Below are positions 32,863 through 43,865 of a stretch of 64,000 nucleotides of DNA, piece after piece. The translations under genes were made by a program, and so were the position numbers. The stretch comes from Hexactinellida sp. DTS-2022 (lineage: Eukaryota > Porifera > Hexactinellida). Position 1 is the first letter of the stretch. Every line of letters starts with the position of its first letter. The stretch spans positions 1,178,001-1,242,000 of the forward strand of contig JAPNXP010000015.1 of NCBI GenBank assembly GCA_028753945.1, read 5' to 3'. Under the pieces are notes generated by a model. It was not told the origin of the DNA, did not search any database, and saw only the letters and a list, made by a program, of their open reading frames with translations.

Positions 32863-33732
32863 GTTTCAACTGTTGGCTGTCCATCATCTACACTGATTCT
32901 ACAGTCAAAGTCTGACAGTCTTTACTCTCAAATTCCCTTGCGAACAAAAGAACAAATATGTGCATTACTAATTTCACATCAAAATACTATCAACATTATT
33001 TATGTAGATGTACTAAGACAAACAAATGGATGTGATTGCGGACTCTGCCCTGGCATTCGCATTCGTCACAGCGTTATGTGCAGAAGAAGATCCACAATTT
33101 CTATATTTCAACCAATTTACGATGAGGTCTCACCTCCTTACATGTTTAGACTAAGAAGACATTAAACCATTTTCATGCAAAAGAGTGAAAATAAAACCAC
33201 CAAATAATAGAAGAGAATTAATACGTATATTCTGCATATGACGAACACAGGAGGGAGGAAGAATGATTGCATGTGATGGCTGCCCCCAAGAGTGGTACCA
33301 TTTTGGCTGTGTGCAAATCACAAAACGAACCTCGAAAAATTGGTATTGTGCCAATTGTACTCCGGTTTCATAGAAAATTTTAGGGACTGGTATTGTTTTT
33401 GACTCCAGTAGGAAACTGTACTAATTAGCACTAATAGTATCTAATTTTTGTTTATTAGGAGTATATTAGTTTGTAGTAGTATAGAAAGTAATAAGCATAG
33501 GTAATTCACAACTTTTCTACATCTTCTAGTAACCTTAGTTCCATTTTGTATTGAGGGGAAGATAATTTTCTAGTGAATCTGCACTGTTCGGGGGAACAAT
33601 ATTTAGTTATTTTACTAGTGAATACTGTTCGGGGGAACAAAATTAACCATGGGAAACACTCGGGGGTACATTATTTCCTAGGAAATATGGTGTAGGGAAC
33701 AAAAAGATGGGGGAACAGGATCTACTATGACA

Positions 33733-34270
33733 CCGGCCACACCAGCTGTCCAGAATGTTTAGCATAATGCCTATAAATATTTCCCTAAGGTGTGTCGATA
33801 TATGCTAAATTTATAAAGGGGAATTCCGTGTCAAGTCATCCAGTCATTTCACCACTTTCAACCGATTTAAATTAGTTGTATCGCAAGCTAATAATCAAGT
33901 TATAATAGTATTGTTATAGTATAGGTTAAATCCACTTGTAGTTCTTAGGTAACCACACGTTAGTAGGCTATCCTAATAGATTAGTAGAATGGAATGATCC
34001 TAGTTAGTAGCAACTTACTTATTACTATTTCTTACGACATAACTTATTCTACTCATGGCTTCACCAGACAATGACATAAGGTTGAATAGTTCTCCAAGGT
34101 CGCAATTTAACACTTATATCTGTAAATGTTTACACTTAGGGTGAAAATGCCACCCGTATAGTATGTTAGGTAGTATATATTCCTGTTTACTCTACTGTGC
34201 ATCTTCTAGCGATTTCATTTCTATCTAAATACTCTCCTTCTCCATTATCTATTTTCTAATTAAGACCTCG
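33733..34270. other. Non-coding leader before the DIRS gag
   Basis: No gene. It may include the DIRS 5' terminal region, but I could not find the matching inverted or split repeats expected of DIRS elements. Confidence 0.4.
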
Positions 34271-35250
34271 ATGTGTGAGCCCTACACTCCACCTTCAAAT
34301 TACAGCTCAGACTCTGAAGAATGTTCCGCACAAGAATCTGAAACAGGAGATTCCTTTCTCCAGGACCAAAATATGGCCCCAAACCTGGCAGCCCCGGGTG
34401 GCCCCAATGTTACCATTTCTGGCGTCGTGCCAAGTAATAGGGACGCGGTAGCTATTGCTGACCATTATGCCCAAAATGCAGTCCAATCTGCCCAACCCAT
34501 TTCCTTCTTTGACCCCAGTGGGCTTGTGGAAAAGAAATTCTTTGCCGGTGCACCGGATAACATACGTGCTTACCTCACTAAGCAAATCTCACAGTCATTG
34601 GACTCTGAGCATCGAATTGAGATGGCTAAGCGGTACAAAAGGCCTGACATCTCTACTATGAGAGTCCATAAGCTAGACTCACATTTTCAAAAACGAGATT
34701 TCGGATTTGTTAAAGCTCGTGACAAAATACTAAAGGAAATCCAGCGATTACATTGCATACGGTTGGCCCCTTGTGCGAACTAATCACAAAAGTATGTGAA
34801 GGTCATATAATTACTCAAGACCAAATGGTGGAGTATGCATCAGCGACTCTAGTTCTACTTGGTGCCACCACCACTAGAATCCTACTGGCCAGAAGAAAAA
34901 ACGCAATCAGGGCAGTAAACCCGGTGTTAGTCAGCGAGGTAGAGTCTCTCCCCCCTGATGAGCAAACAAACTTTGTCTTTGGTCCCAACAACCTAAAAAC
35001 CCTCATTGAAACTCAGAGGGACCGATCTACCTTTGAGAAACTAGCTGCAGAACGTCCAGCTAAGAGGCAAAAAACAGACAACAAATCTTACTACCACTCT
35101 CGTGAGAATACTGACTTCAAACCGAACCAGTTTTTTCGGATGGGCTCCACAGGAGGCACGGGCTTCAGTGGAGCCGATCAGAGGAAATCCCGAGTATCAT
35201 ACCCCAGAAAGTCATACAGGGGCAACACCTCTGGCAACTACAGGCACTAA
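34271..35250 (+). pseudogene. DIRS-like gag region
   Basis: Two overlapping frames: 34271-34783 (Ser/Glu-rich start, then SGLVEKKFFAGAPDNIRAYL and KLDSHFQKRDFGF) and 34753-35250 (PLCELITKVCEGH, then a basic RPAKRQKTDNKSYYHS and a Gly/Ser/Arg-rich tail). A single frameshift in the overlap separates parts of what should be one protein. The basic tail suggests nucleic-acid binding. The assignment rests on position just ahead of a DIRS-type reverse transcriptase and on the general layout. Confidence 0.65.
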
Positions 35251-36779
35251 TCCCTCTAAGCCTGCGCTCGACTTAATGTCGCCTCCGCCCGTCGAACCAC
35301 CAATGACAGGACGTCTGCCCTATTTCTACCACAACTGGGCTCTGATATCCCCAGGGAGCAACATCTTGGCATACGTAGAGGGCCTTATTCTACCCCTAGC
35401 ATCAGTACCGACTATGGCACTGCGAACCAACCAACTTGAAAAGGAACAAACTGTCCTTGTACGCCAGGAAATAGAGGCTACTCACTATAAAAGCCATTCA
35501 AGGCACACAAAACCCAGGGTTCACAAGCCCGATTTTATTGCGCAAGAAATATTCAGGCCACTGGAGGCTAATCCTGAACCTCAAACTCCTCAACAAATAT
35601 CTTTCCCCTCCACACTTCAAGATGGAAGGCATTCAGTGTGTCCGATACATAATCACACAGGGAGACTATATGACCAAAATTGACCTAAAAGATGCTTACC
35701 TGACAATTGCTGTCCATACGGACTCCCGCAAATACCTCCAGTTCGAATGTGACAACGTACTGTATCAATATACAACAATGCCCTTCGGACTGAGCATCGC
35801 ATCCTTCGTCTTTACCAAGATCATGAAACGCCCGGTTGCAATCCTCCGGGGATGGGGTGTGCGACTACTCGTATACCTGGACTACATGTTAATAATTGCT
35901 CACGGTCCGAATACAACCGCTCTACATACGCACTGGGTAATCAAAATGCTCTCACAACTGGGTTTCATCGTCAATCGGGAGAAATCTATATTAACCCCGA
36001 ATCAGGTCATGGAGTTCCTAGGCTTTACGGTCAACACAACCACCATGACATTCCAACTACCACTATCGACACTAACAACCATCAAAACGAGATGCAGAGC
36101 TATGATACGCAATCCTACGTGCACAGCTCGCCAGTTAGCAGCCCTACTAGGTCTACTGAGTTTTTCGAAAACTGCCATCAGTCCAGCACCTACATATATT
36201 CTACCGATCAATTCAATTCGAGCTCATACGAGCCCTCCACGGCTCCGGAGGCAATTACAATCAGTCGATTACGCTGGGACCTCAGGCCCTATTAGACCTG
36301 AAATGGTGGACATCCAGTTCAACAGCTTGGAATGTGTCTCCTATCCTGAAACGGAATATCGACAATACTATGCAAACCGACGCATCCCTCACTGGATGGG
36401 GAGTAGTATGCAGGGAGCAGAAAGCGTCAAGACCCTGTCACAGCAAGAGAAACAGCTCCACATAAACGCTCTAGAGCTGAAAGCTATAATGTTTGGGATC
36501 ACCCTGTTCTCCAAACCCAACACACACGTACTAGTTCAGACCAACAATCGCGCTGCAATCCGTTACGTAAACAAGCTGGGAGGCACCCACTCCCAAACCC
36601 TCTGCAGCATATCCCTCCAACTACACAAGTTTTCGATATCCAACAATGTCACTCTAACTGCAGAGCACCTACCTGGGGTAGAAAACATAGAGGCGGACAA
36701 ACTATCCCGCCTCCCAAACCAGGATTGGAGCAACTGTTGCCCGAGATATTCAGGTGGACTTTACAGCAGGTCAAGCTAG
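35251..36779 (+). pseudogene. DIRS reverse transcriptase / RNase H, mutated
   Basis: Starts in the frame of 35102-35683 (TGRLPYFYHNWALISPGS), shifts near 35560, then continues to 36779. RT motifs: YMTKIDLKDAYLTI (Asp), YQYTTMPFGLSIASFVFTKI, and LLVYLDYMLII where the YLDD catalytic box has Asp changed to Tyr. Then NREKSILTPNQVMEFLGF and the thumb-like RQLAALLGLLSF. The RNase H part has ELKAIMFGI and VQTNNRAAIRYVNKLGGTHS, with Asn in place of a catalytic Asp, and TAEHLPGVENIEADKLSR. Two catalytic substitutions plus a frameshift mean no activity. No tyrosine recombinase, the third DIRS gene, was found. Confidence 0.88.
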
Positions 36780-37200
36780 AACCGGAGATGGACCTATTTG
36801 CCTCTCGACTGAATACCCAGCTTCCCAGGTTTATGAGCTGGAGACCAGAACCGGGAGCAGTAGCAGTGAACGCATTTGTCCACAGTTGGACGAATCTGAC
36901 ATGTCCATACCTATTCCCACCAATGATATTGATTGGCCGAGTCCTAGCCAAGCGTCGCCTGGACGAAGTGAGGAAGGCAATCTTAACTGTACCCAATTGG
37001 CCCTCAAGACCTTGGTGGCCTGTACTACTACAGTCCCTGATACAAGAACCAATTCACCTACCACAACTTCCGAATCTGCTCACGGATATAGAGGGCAACC
37101 TTCATCCTCAAATTTTATCCAAGAGGATGAGCTTACTAGCATGCGTAGTATCAGGGACAGGGACTTACCGTTCTCTCGTTGCTGAGTGTTCGACCCATGT
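36725..37200 (+). pseudogene. DIRS RT-polyprotein C-terminal part
   Basis: Overlaps the previous frame's end and reads PEMDLFASRLNTQLPRFMSW, VNAFVHSWTNLTCPYLFPP, ILTVPNWPSRPWWPVLLQSL. This is the conserved block after RNase H in DIRS and related elements (DLFASRxN...FPPF.LI.....VP.WP..PW.P.L). The frame differs from 35538-36779, so a frameshift lies near 36760. DIRS-like sequence ends around 37160-37200. Confidence 0.8.
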
Positions 37201-37506
37201 AGACAGTAGCTCCGAGATCCATTGTGACATCAATCCGGAATTTGATTACAACAGACAGGAGGATCTATCTCAGCTCCATTGGGAATTTATGGATGTTTTC
37301 GCTGTGGATCCGAAAAACCTACTCGAACGAATTTGGGGGAACATGTGATAGATACGAACGCCGCTCAGCCAGTGAAACAGCCCCTACTTAGGATTCAGCC
37401 TAAATGGGAGGATGAAGCGAATCGCCAGGTTGGAGAGATGCTGCGTAACGGTATTTGTCGACCTTCCAAGTCTCCCCGGAACAGCTTCATCGTGTTAGTC
37501 ATATAG
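37200..37506 (+). pseudogene. Ty3/gypsy reverse transcriptase N-terminal fragment
   Basis: Without a break in the open frame the text switches to gypsy-type sequence: FMDVFAVDPK, then in the next frame RTNLGEHVIDTNAAQPVKQP and EDEANRQVGEMLRNGICRPS, the conserved start of gypsy RT (H.IDTGDA.PV...P.R.....VE.ML..GII.PS.SPW.SP). It stops at TAG 37504-37506, and the RT core is absent. The junction with DIRS sequence suggests recombination or insertion, not one element. Confidence 0.8.
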
Positions 37507-37527
37507 GAATGGATTTAATTAACTACT

Positions 37528-37615
37528 AGCACGCTTCGCTTGCTAGGTCGCTTCGCTGCAGAACACAACTACACACCAACCGCTTCGCGGTTGGTGTGTG
37601 GTTATATACTCCTAG
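37528..37615 (+). mobile_element. Helitron-like 3' terminus
   Basis: CGCTTCGCTTGC-rich stretch, then a perfect hairpin (ACACACCAACCGC, 3-base loop TTC, inverse arm; 37571-37599), 12 bases, then CTAG followed by T. Helitron 3' ends have a GC-rich hairpin 10-12 bases before CTRR and insert before T. No 5' TC end or Rep/helicase gene was found, so this may be the tail of a non-autonomous copy that carried the gypsy fragment. Confidence 0.55.
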
Positions 37616-37659
37616 TATTGATTATAAAGCGTAAATAGGCCCAAATAGTCAAATTTAAC

Positions 37660-37760
37660 AACGTGAAATTTTAATGATTACGTCATAATGTGATAATGAG
37701 TTGAATTTTTAATGATTACGTGAAATTTTAATGATTACGTCATAATGTGATAATGAGTAT
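37660..37760. repeat. Two-copy direct repeat
   Basis: ACGTGAAATTTTAATGATTA and the next ~20 bases (CGTCATAATGTGATAATGAG) occur twice, 60 bases apart. A shorter third piece (TTTTTAATGATTACG) lies between them. Confidence 0.8.
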
Positions 37761-38040
37761 TGTCAATCTGGTGTGACCAACGTGTCCGCATCATTAATGT
37801 CCATGTTTTATTAAATTTTCAGATTTTTATCTCTTAGAGGGCGGGAATTATGTGTGATTAAGTGAATTTTCAGGGTTCTCGAAATGTGACAATGACGTCA
37901 TAACTTGTCGAGGTGTGAGAAATTTGAGTGGAAAGCTCAACTTATTGGCAGGTGCCAAAAGTTACCCCAATATGCCAAAAAATCACATTTGGAAACCGTC
38001 CAGAATCTTCAATCAACTCGGAACATACAACAAATATATA
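37761..38040. other. Non-coding spacer
   Basis: No gene or repeat recognised; a short open frame at 37915 has no recognisable product. Confidence 0.35.
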
Positions 38041-38232
38041 TATACAGGTAAACCTCCCAAAGCGGCACCCATCGGGAGAATGATTTTGTGCCGCTTCTCG
38101 GAGGTTGCCGCTTTGGGAGGTTGCTCGTAAGGTTAAACTCCCATAGCGGCACCCATCTGGAGAATGATTTTGTGCCGCTTCTCGGAGGTTGCCGCTACTC
38201 GGAGGTGCCGCTTTGGGAGGTTTACCTGTATA
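38041..38232. mobile_element. Tc1/mariner-like MITE, perfect TIRs, TSD TA
   Basis: The 28 bases at each end are exact inverses (ACAGGTAAACCTCCCAAAGC inward), next to TA. Inside, GCGGCACCCATC.GGAGAATG occurs twice and GTGCCGCTTCTCGGAGGTTG twice, so the element is two diverged halves. Perfect ends suggest recent insertion. Confidence 0.9.
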
Positions 38233-38250
38233 CGTATATTATATACCATG

Positions 38251-38962
38251 CAGGGTTTTACACGCCTTAATTTTTTTACTCGCCATAAGCCTTGTTTTTT
38301 TTTTTAAGAAAAAATAGTATGGCGAGTATGATAAATGAAAAAATCGAAATATAATAATTAAAGCGAGTAAAATTATTCATTGGGTGACAGAAAAAAAATT
38401 AAGGCTAGTAAATAAAATTTTTTAGAAGGAAAAATTAAGGCGTGTAAAACTTAAGGAAAGTAAATATTTGGTGAACAATAGATATTCGAAACAAGTGCTT
38501 TTGTGAAGTCTTAATTAATTAACCCAATTAGTGGCAAAGGTGTAATATTTTCTTAAAAATCTCAAATAAGGAAAAAGCTAATAATGGTGTTTTACATATA
38601 GTAAACAGTAATTGTGCAAAGTATAATTTGAAAAAATGTGGCTAATCAACATTTATTCATACTTAAATGGATTAAAGGTTGTTATAATATGAGTAAAGCA
38701 ATTGGGTGATGACTGAAAAAAAAGTAAGGCGAGTAAACCAATTGGGGATATGACCGAAAAAAAAGTAAGGCGAGTAAACCAATTGGGGTAGGATCGAGAA
38801 ATAACTAAGGCGAGTAAACCTAGAGGGGTAATTCTGAAAAAGAAATAAGGCTAGTAAATCAATTGGAGCTCGGTCCTGCTCGGACAAAAAAAAAATGGCT
38901 AGTAGATATGAATGACCAAAATTAAGGCGCCTTAATTTTTACACTCATTTTTTAGAACCCTG
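38251..38962. mobile_element. Non-autonomous hAT element with ~40-bp repeats
   Basis: 712 bp between CAGGGTTTTA and, inverted, CAGGGTTCTA. Flanks ATACCATG and ATACCAGG agree at 7 of 8 positions. TTAAGGCG-type motifs appear at both ends. About 38690-38860 holds four diverged copies of a ~41-bp unit around AGTAAGGCGAGTAAACCAAT. Confidence 0.82.
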
Positions 38963-39788
38963 ATACCAGGCTTGGAACGGGTCACGGGTCAACCGGGTCA
39001 CAATTCTTCTTCTATGTACAGATCACGAAGGAAACACAACCAAAGATCCCTCTTAGCGCTGAAGAATTTCTGAAATGTTACCAGGTACGACCTATAGAAA
39101 ACACCATAAGTTTACGATATCTCTATATAAATACCAAAGTTAATAATGTCTAAAGTATTAATTAATTAATTAATTAATTAGTAATTAAAGTAAATAATCA
39201 TTGGTGCCAGAACAGTGTCAATTCCAAAATACTAACCAATAAACAATAGTATTACTTATTAGGTTTACTGGGGAGTAAGGCCGCATAGCGACCGTAAACT
39301 TGCGGTGCATAACACCGATTCTTTTCAACTCTACCGAGAATAAAGAGCTCGTATAATAAATTCGCTGATTTATTGTATAAACACAACGATCAATATTCAG
39401 ATTATAAATTGTAAATGAAAAGTTTGTATTGAGCAAATCCCTGGATGCCTTACACAGGAGAAAGTGGAAATATGTGGGAGTGAGTTTGTACATGCAAAAT
39501 ATCCACAATTTACAAATACAAGGTAATGCAACTTTCAGATATTTACCATTTGTATGTGTCGCAGGCGAAATTGAGTACCAGGCGAAATGGAGTCATATTA
39601 CTTATAGAAATTTTTTAACTAAATATTATGGGTTGTTATAAATTGATTATATCCAGATCTAATCCCGCTATTTGTTCACTTCCAAATGTTAAAATACTAG
39701 GTAATCAAGTATGCTGAATACGAATTTGACACTCACAAATTTCTATTATGTCTATTTATTGTTGTTATTTACAATATAGGTAAAAAAA
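38963..39788. other. No gene seen before the array
   Basis: Contains a GGGTCACGGGTCA scrap (about 38980-39003), an ATTA microsatellite (39158-39182) and TTGGTGCCAGAAC at 39201, which weakly resembles a retroelement primer-binding site but has no LTR around it. Confidence 0.4.
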
Positions 39789-39901
39789 TCCAAAATTGCA
39801 GCTGTGCCGACGCATGTTCCTTTGGTGGCACTATATTTTGGTGGTTGTTTATTGATAGTGCCTCCAAAGGAACATGCTGTCGGCACAGCTGCAATTTTGG
39901 A
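39789..39901 (+). repeat. Array hairpin 1
   Basis: Arms read GCAGCTGTGCCGAC and CGGCACAGCTGC, a compensated 2-base-shorter form of GCAGCCTGTGCC. Both arms carry the same change, so pairing is kept. The next hairpin is 1423 bp on. Confidence 0.88.
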
Positions 39902-41211
39902 TTTTTTTTTCGCCTAGTGATCATCACTATGAAGGTGTCAAAATATTTCAGAAAGGTGTTTCAGTATGCAACGACCCTTAGAGTGGTGGAAGTTTCCATT
40001 TAGCTCACTTCATTTGAGAGATATTCAAGTTTCAGTAGAATATAATCTGTGATGACTCAGCATTTTTAAAGTGCGTGTTGGGTATTCACCCAACTCCAAC
40101 CAACCCATGCGAATTATTTAATTCAGAAAATTGTAAAAATACATTTTTTTGACGATGTCATCATCACCTCAAGGTGTCAAGACCCACTTGTATAGGTGGT
40201 ACCTGGCATAAGGACCAATTGATAAATTGAAAGTTTGTTTCTATCTTGTATCATCTCTGAGATTAATGAAATTTAGCTAATTATTATAAATATTTAATTA
40301 ATAAATTAATAATTTAACACCATTATTATGTACAGCAAAATAAATAAAGTTCAATTATTTGCACTTATTATTAATTTAAATCGAATTTCACTATCATATT
40401 TGAATTCAGCGCACTCGATAACCCCAATAATCGAATTGGAAAATTCTATAAGTTAAATACAAAAGGAATTAATTATAATAAATTACGTCAGTACATTAAT
40501 TGTGCAAAAAGAATATTCTCGCCGAAATAAATATAATCACCTAATCTGTCGTTGTTGTGGAATGTAAAATCTTAACGGTTCTATAATAAACCATCTTTAG
40601 TTAAATGCCATTCATTCATTACTTATTGATAATAAATAAAATTATTAGTTATTTATTTTAGCAATGTTATCCACGGTGAGTTGAGAAAAGTCAACAAATT
40701 CCTTATATAAATTAATTTAATTTAATTCATTGTATAGTAATGCTACAATTAAATAGAAGCCAGCTGGAATTTATAAGTTGAATCAATTTAATTATCGCAA
40801 GTTGAAACAATAGTGAAAGATTTAACAAGTTAAATCAATATAATTATTACAAGTTAAAACAATGGAATTAGATTTAACACTTTTACAGAAATTGAAGTGT
40901 GAGTACACAAATAAATTTCAACCCCCATTTATGGCAAAAATTAAACTCATTTTTAAAAGTTTTCTTCTCCCAACAGACGCAAAATTTTAAGATGAATCTA
41001 AATATGAAATAAAATTTGGGGGTTTAGTAAAACATATTTTGAGTTATGGACCAGACAAATTTTGAAAGGTGTTAAAGATGTGTCCAAAATTTGTTAATCA
41101 AAAATCGTAACCCCAGGTGCAAATTAGACGGTCCCATCGCACCTACATGCCAACTTTCAGCCCATCAACTATAAAGCTCAGGCCAGGGCACCGTCTACGG
41201 AGAAAAAAAAA

Positions 41212-41326
41212 TCCAAAATTGCAGCCTGTGCCGACGCATGTTCCTTTGGTGGCACTACATTTTGTTGGTTGTTTATTTATAGTGCCTCCAAAAGAACATT
41301 CTGTCGGCGCAGGCTGCAATTTTGGA
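41212..41326 (+). repeat. Array hairpin 2
   Basis: Full-length arms (GCAGCCTGTGCCGACGCATG). Two mismatches near the tip (CCAAAAGAACATT). Preceded by a long A tract and followed by a T tract, which extend the stem. Confidence 0.88.
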
Positions 41327-42645
41327 TTTTTTTTCGCCATGTCATCATCACTATGAAGGTGTTAAATTATTTCAAAAAGGTGTTACAGAAGGCATCGACC
41401 CTTAGAGTGGTGGAAGTTTCCATTTAGTTCATATAATTTTAGAGATATTCAAGTTTGAGTAGAATATAATAGCTGATGACTCAGCATTTTTTATGTGTGT
41501 GTTGGGTCATCACCCAACATCAACTAACCCATTTTAAATATCGAATTAAAAAAATTGTAAAAGTACATTTTTTTGACGATGTCATAATCACCTCAAGGTG
41601 TCAAGACCCACTTGTATAGGTGGTACCTGGCATAAGGACCAATTGATAAATTGAAAGTTTGTTTCTATCTTGTATCATCTCTGAGATTAATGAAATTTAG
41701 CTAATTAGTATAAATATTTAATTAATTTATTAATTATTTAACACCATTATTATATACAGCAAAATAAATTAAGTTCAATTATTTGCAATTATTATTAATT
41801 TAAATTGAATTTCACTATAATATTTGAATTCCACGCACTCGATAACCCCAATAATCTATTTTGAACCATCTCTATACGGTAAACACAGAGCGAATTAATT
41901 AGAATTAAATATGTCAGTACATTAATTGTGCAAGAATATTCTCGCCGAAATAAATATAATCACTTAATCTGTCGTTGTTGTGGAATGTAAAATCTTAACG
42001 GTTCTATCATAAACCATCTTTAGTTTAATGCCATTCATTCATTATGTATTGATAATAAATTATATTATTAGTTATTTATTTTAGCAATGTTATCCATGGT
42101 TGGTTGAGTTGAGTCAACAAATTCCTTATATTATATTATTTAATTTAATCAATTGTATAGTAATACTAAAATTAAATAGAAGCCAGCTGGAATTTATAAG
42201 TTAAATCAATTTAATTATCGCAAGTTGAATCAATAGAGTAAGATTTAACAAGTTAAATCAATATAATTATTACAAGTTGAAACAATGGAATTTGATTTAA
42301 CAGTTATACTGAAACTGAAGTGTGAGTAAACAAAGAAATTTCAACCCCCATTTATGGCAGAAATAGAACTCTTTATTGAAAGTTTTCTTCTCCCATCAGA
42401 CGCAGAATTTTATGGCGAATCCAAATGTGAAATAAAATTTTGGGGTTTAGTAAAACATTTTTTGAGTTATGGACCAGACAAATTTTGAAAGGTGTTAAAG
42501 ATGTGTCAAAAATTTGTTAATACAAAATCGTAACCCCAGGTGCAAATTAGACGTCGACTCCGAATCTACATGCCAAGTTTCAGCCCTCTATGTATACAGG
42601 TGTGGCCAGGGCACCTGCTACGGAGAAATAATAATAATATAAATA

Positions 42646-42701
42646 AAGGCAGTGATTCTAATACTGGGCCACTATACTATAGTATAGTCGGCACAGTAAA
42701 A
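42646..42701 (+). repeat. Short palindromic insert beside hairpin 3
   Basis: About 55 bp: GGCAGTGATTCTAATACTGG, then GCC, then the perfect palindrome ACTATACTATAGTATAGT, then CGGCACAGTAA. Confidence 0.85.
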
Positions 42702-42702
42702 A

Positions 42703-42813
42703 CAAAATTGCAGCTGTGCCGACGCATGTTCCTTTGGTGGCACTATATTTTGTTGGTGGGTCATTGATAGTGCCTCCAAAAGAACATGCTGTCAGCACAT
42801 CTGCAATTTTGGA
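42703..42813 (+). repeat. Array hairpin 3
   Basis: Short-arm form with a damaged right arm (GTCAGCACATCTGC). A palindrome insert lies just upstream (about 42648-42700) and replaces the outer A/T stem on the left. Confidence 0.85.
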
Positions 42814-43551
42814 TTTTTTTTCGCCAAGTCATCAACGCCTCAAGGTGTCATGATCCATTTGTTAATTGATCCGAGCCACAAGGACGGGAGATAAATTTGA
42901 AGTTTGTTTCTATCATAAACCATCTTGAGTTTAATGCCATTCATTCATTATGTATTGATAATAAATTATATTATTAGTTATTTATTTTAGCAATGTTATC
43001 CATGGTTGGTTGAGTTGAGTCAACAAATTCCTTATATTATATTATTTAATTTAATCAATTGTATAGTAATACTAAAATTAAATAGAAGCCAGCTGGAATT
43101 TATAAGTTAAATCAATATAATTATCGCAAGTTGAATCACTAGAGTAGGATTTAACAAGTTAAATCAATATAATTATTACAAGTTGAAACAATAGAATTAG
43201 ATTTAACACTTTACTGAAATTGAAGTGTCAGTAAACAAAGAAATTTCAACCCCCATTTATGGCAGAAATTGACCCCTTTATTGAAAAATTTCTTCTCCCA
43301 TCAGACGCAGAATTTTATGGCGAATCCAAATGTGAAATAAAATTTTCGGGTTTAGTAAAACATTTTTTGAGTTATGGACCAGACAAATTTTGAAAGGTGT
43401 TAAAGATGTGTCAAGAATTTGTTAATACAAAATCGTAACCCCAGGTGCAAATTAGACGTCGACTCCGAATCTACATGCCAAGTTTCAGCCCTCTATGTAT
43501 ACAGGTGTGGCCAGGGCACCTGCTACGGAGAAATAATAATAATAAAAAGGC

Positions 43552-43668
43552 AGTGATTCTAATACTGGGCCACTATACTATAGTATAGTCGGCACAGTAA
43601 TAATAATAATAATAAAGGCAGTGATTCTAATACTGGGCCACTATACTATAGTATAGTCGGCACAGTAA
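43552..43668 (+). repeat. Two palindromic inserts replacing a hairpin
   Basis: Two head-to-tail copies of the ~55-60 bp insert seen at 42646, separated by an AAT microsatellite. Here no hairpin follows; array block 1 ends just after. Confidence 0.85.
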
Positions 43669-43865
43669 AAATTAAGGAATATTCCAAATTAACATAGAGA
43701 CTAGCGGTTATTTTAAGTAATTGCATAGTATACTAAATACGAATTTAGTCTAGAATTAACTACATATGTACTTGCAAATAAGTGCTGTTTGTTGTTAAAG
43801 AGACACTTAGTGACACTTGTATTTGAGATACATACTAATTTCTAAGCCACTTACTAAGTTACTAA

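Larger units (their letters stand above)
30129..33373 (+). pseudogene. Ginger1 integrase / Ulp1 protease / PHD gene, broken
   Basis: Domains in order: N-terminal segment (30129-30320, RRRAKDYLLDKGLL). H2C2 zinc finger, HEQGH near 30416 and SCDVCP near 30590, apparently split by short introns. Integrase core from about 30672: WQQIGIDLVGPLPE (Asp), FCPRIISDQGREF (Asp, 30849-30887), PQSNGLVERFNQTL (Glu, ~30955-31000). GPY/F-like tail, 31390-31560. Conserved segment DLTPNELAFVNENN near 32080. C48/Ulp1-like protease from ~32265: GGSHWVTVS (His) and QTNGCDCGL (Cys, ~33020-33050). PHD finger 33226-33360: ACDGCPQEWYHFGC...WYCANC, stop at 33371. Several stops (TAG for Tyr and Trp in the integrase, TGA in the PHD finger) and frameshifts make it inactive. 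The MITE at 32450 interrupts the protease. Confidence 0.85.
29381..33732 (+). mobile_element. Ginger1-like DNA transposon, TSD CCGG
   Basis: 4352 bp starting TGTCAGAGGAGATCCTG and ending with its near inverse CAGGATCTACTATGACA, flanked by CCGG on both sides (29377-29380; 33733-33736). Subterminal blocks hold inverted copies of GGGGGAACAATATT and TTTCCTAGGAAAT. The plus-strand gene region encodes an integrase, an Ulp1-like protease and a PHD finger. TGT...ACA ends and the gypsy-like integrase fit the Ginger1 superfamily; I recall a CCGG target preference for it but cannot check. It carries a GC-rich insert (29535-29905) and a hAT MITE. Confidence 0.9.
39789..43680 (+). repeat. Hairpin-bounded tandem array, block 1
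   Basis: Three hairpins (39789, 41212, 42703) and a fourth junction at 43555 where two palindrome inserts replace the hairpin. Spacings 1423, 1491 and ~850 bp. Units start with CATCATCACTATGAAGGTGT or CATCAACGCCTCAAGGTGTC. They share a core (CACTTAATCTGTCGTTGTTG; AGAAGCCAGCTGGAATTTAT) and end ACCCCAGGTGCAAATTAGAC...CTACGGAGAAA before the next hairpin. The ~850 bp unit has a deletion between two TTCTATC motifs. No coding capacity. Confidence 0.92.

Noticed and set aside
39195..39215. TTGGTGCCAGAAC as a retroelement primer-binding site
   Set aside because: No LTR pair, no polypurine tract and no internal genes nearby.
41143..41340. Short frames such as QPVPTHVPLVALYF and its many relatives at each array hairpin
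   Set aside because: They read through the hairpin stem on either strand, and the same peptide appears in both strands because the stem is palindromic. No start, length or context supports a gene.
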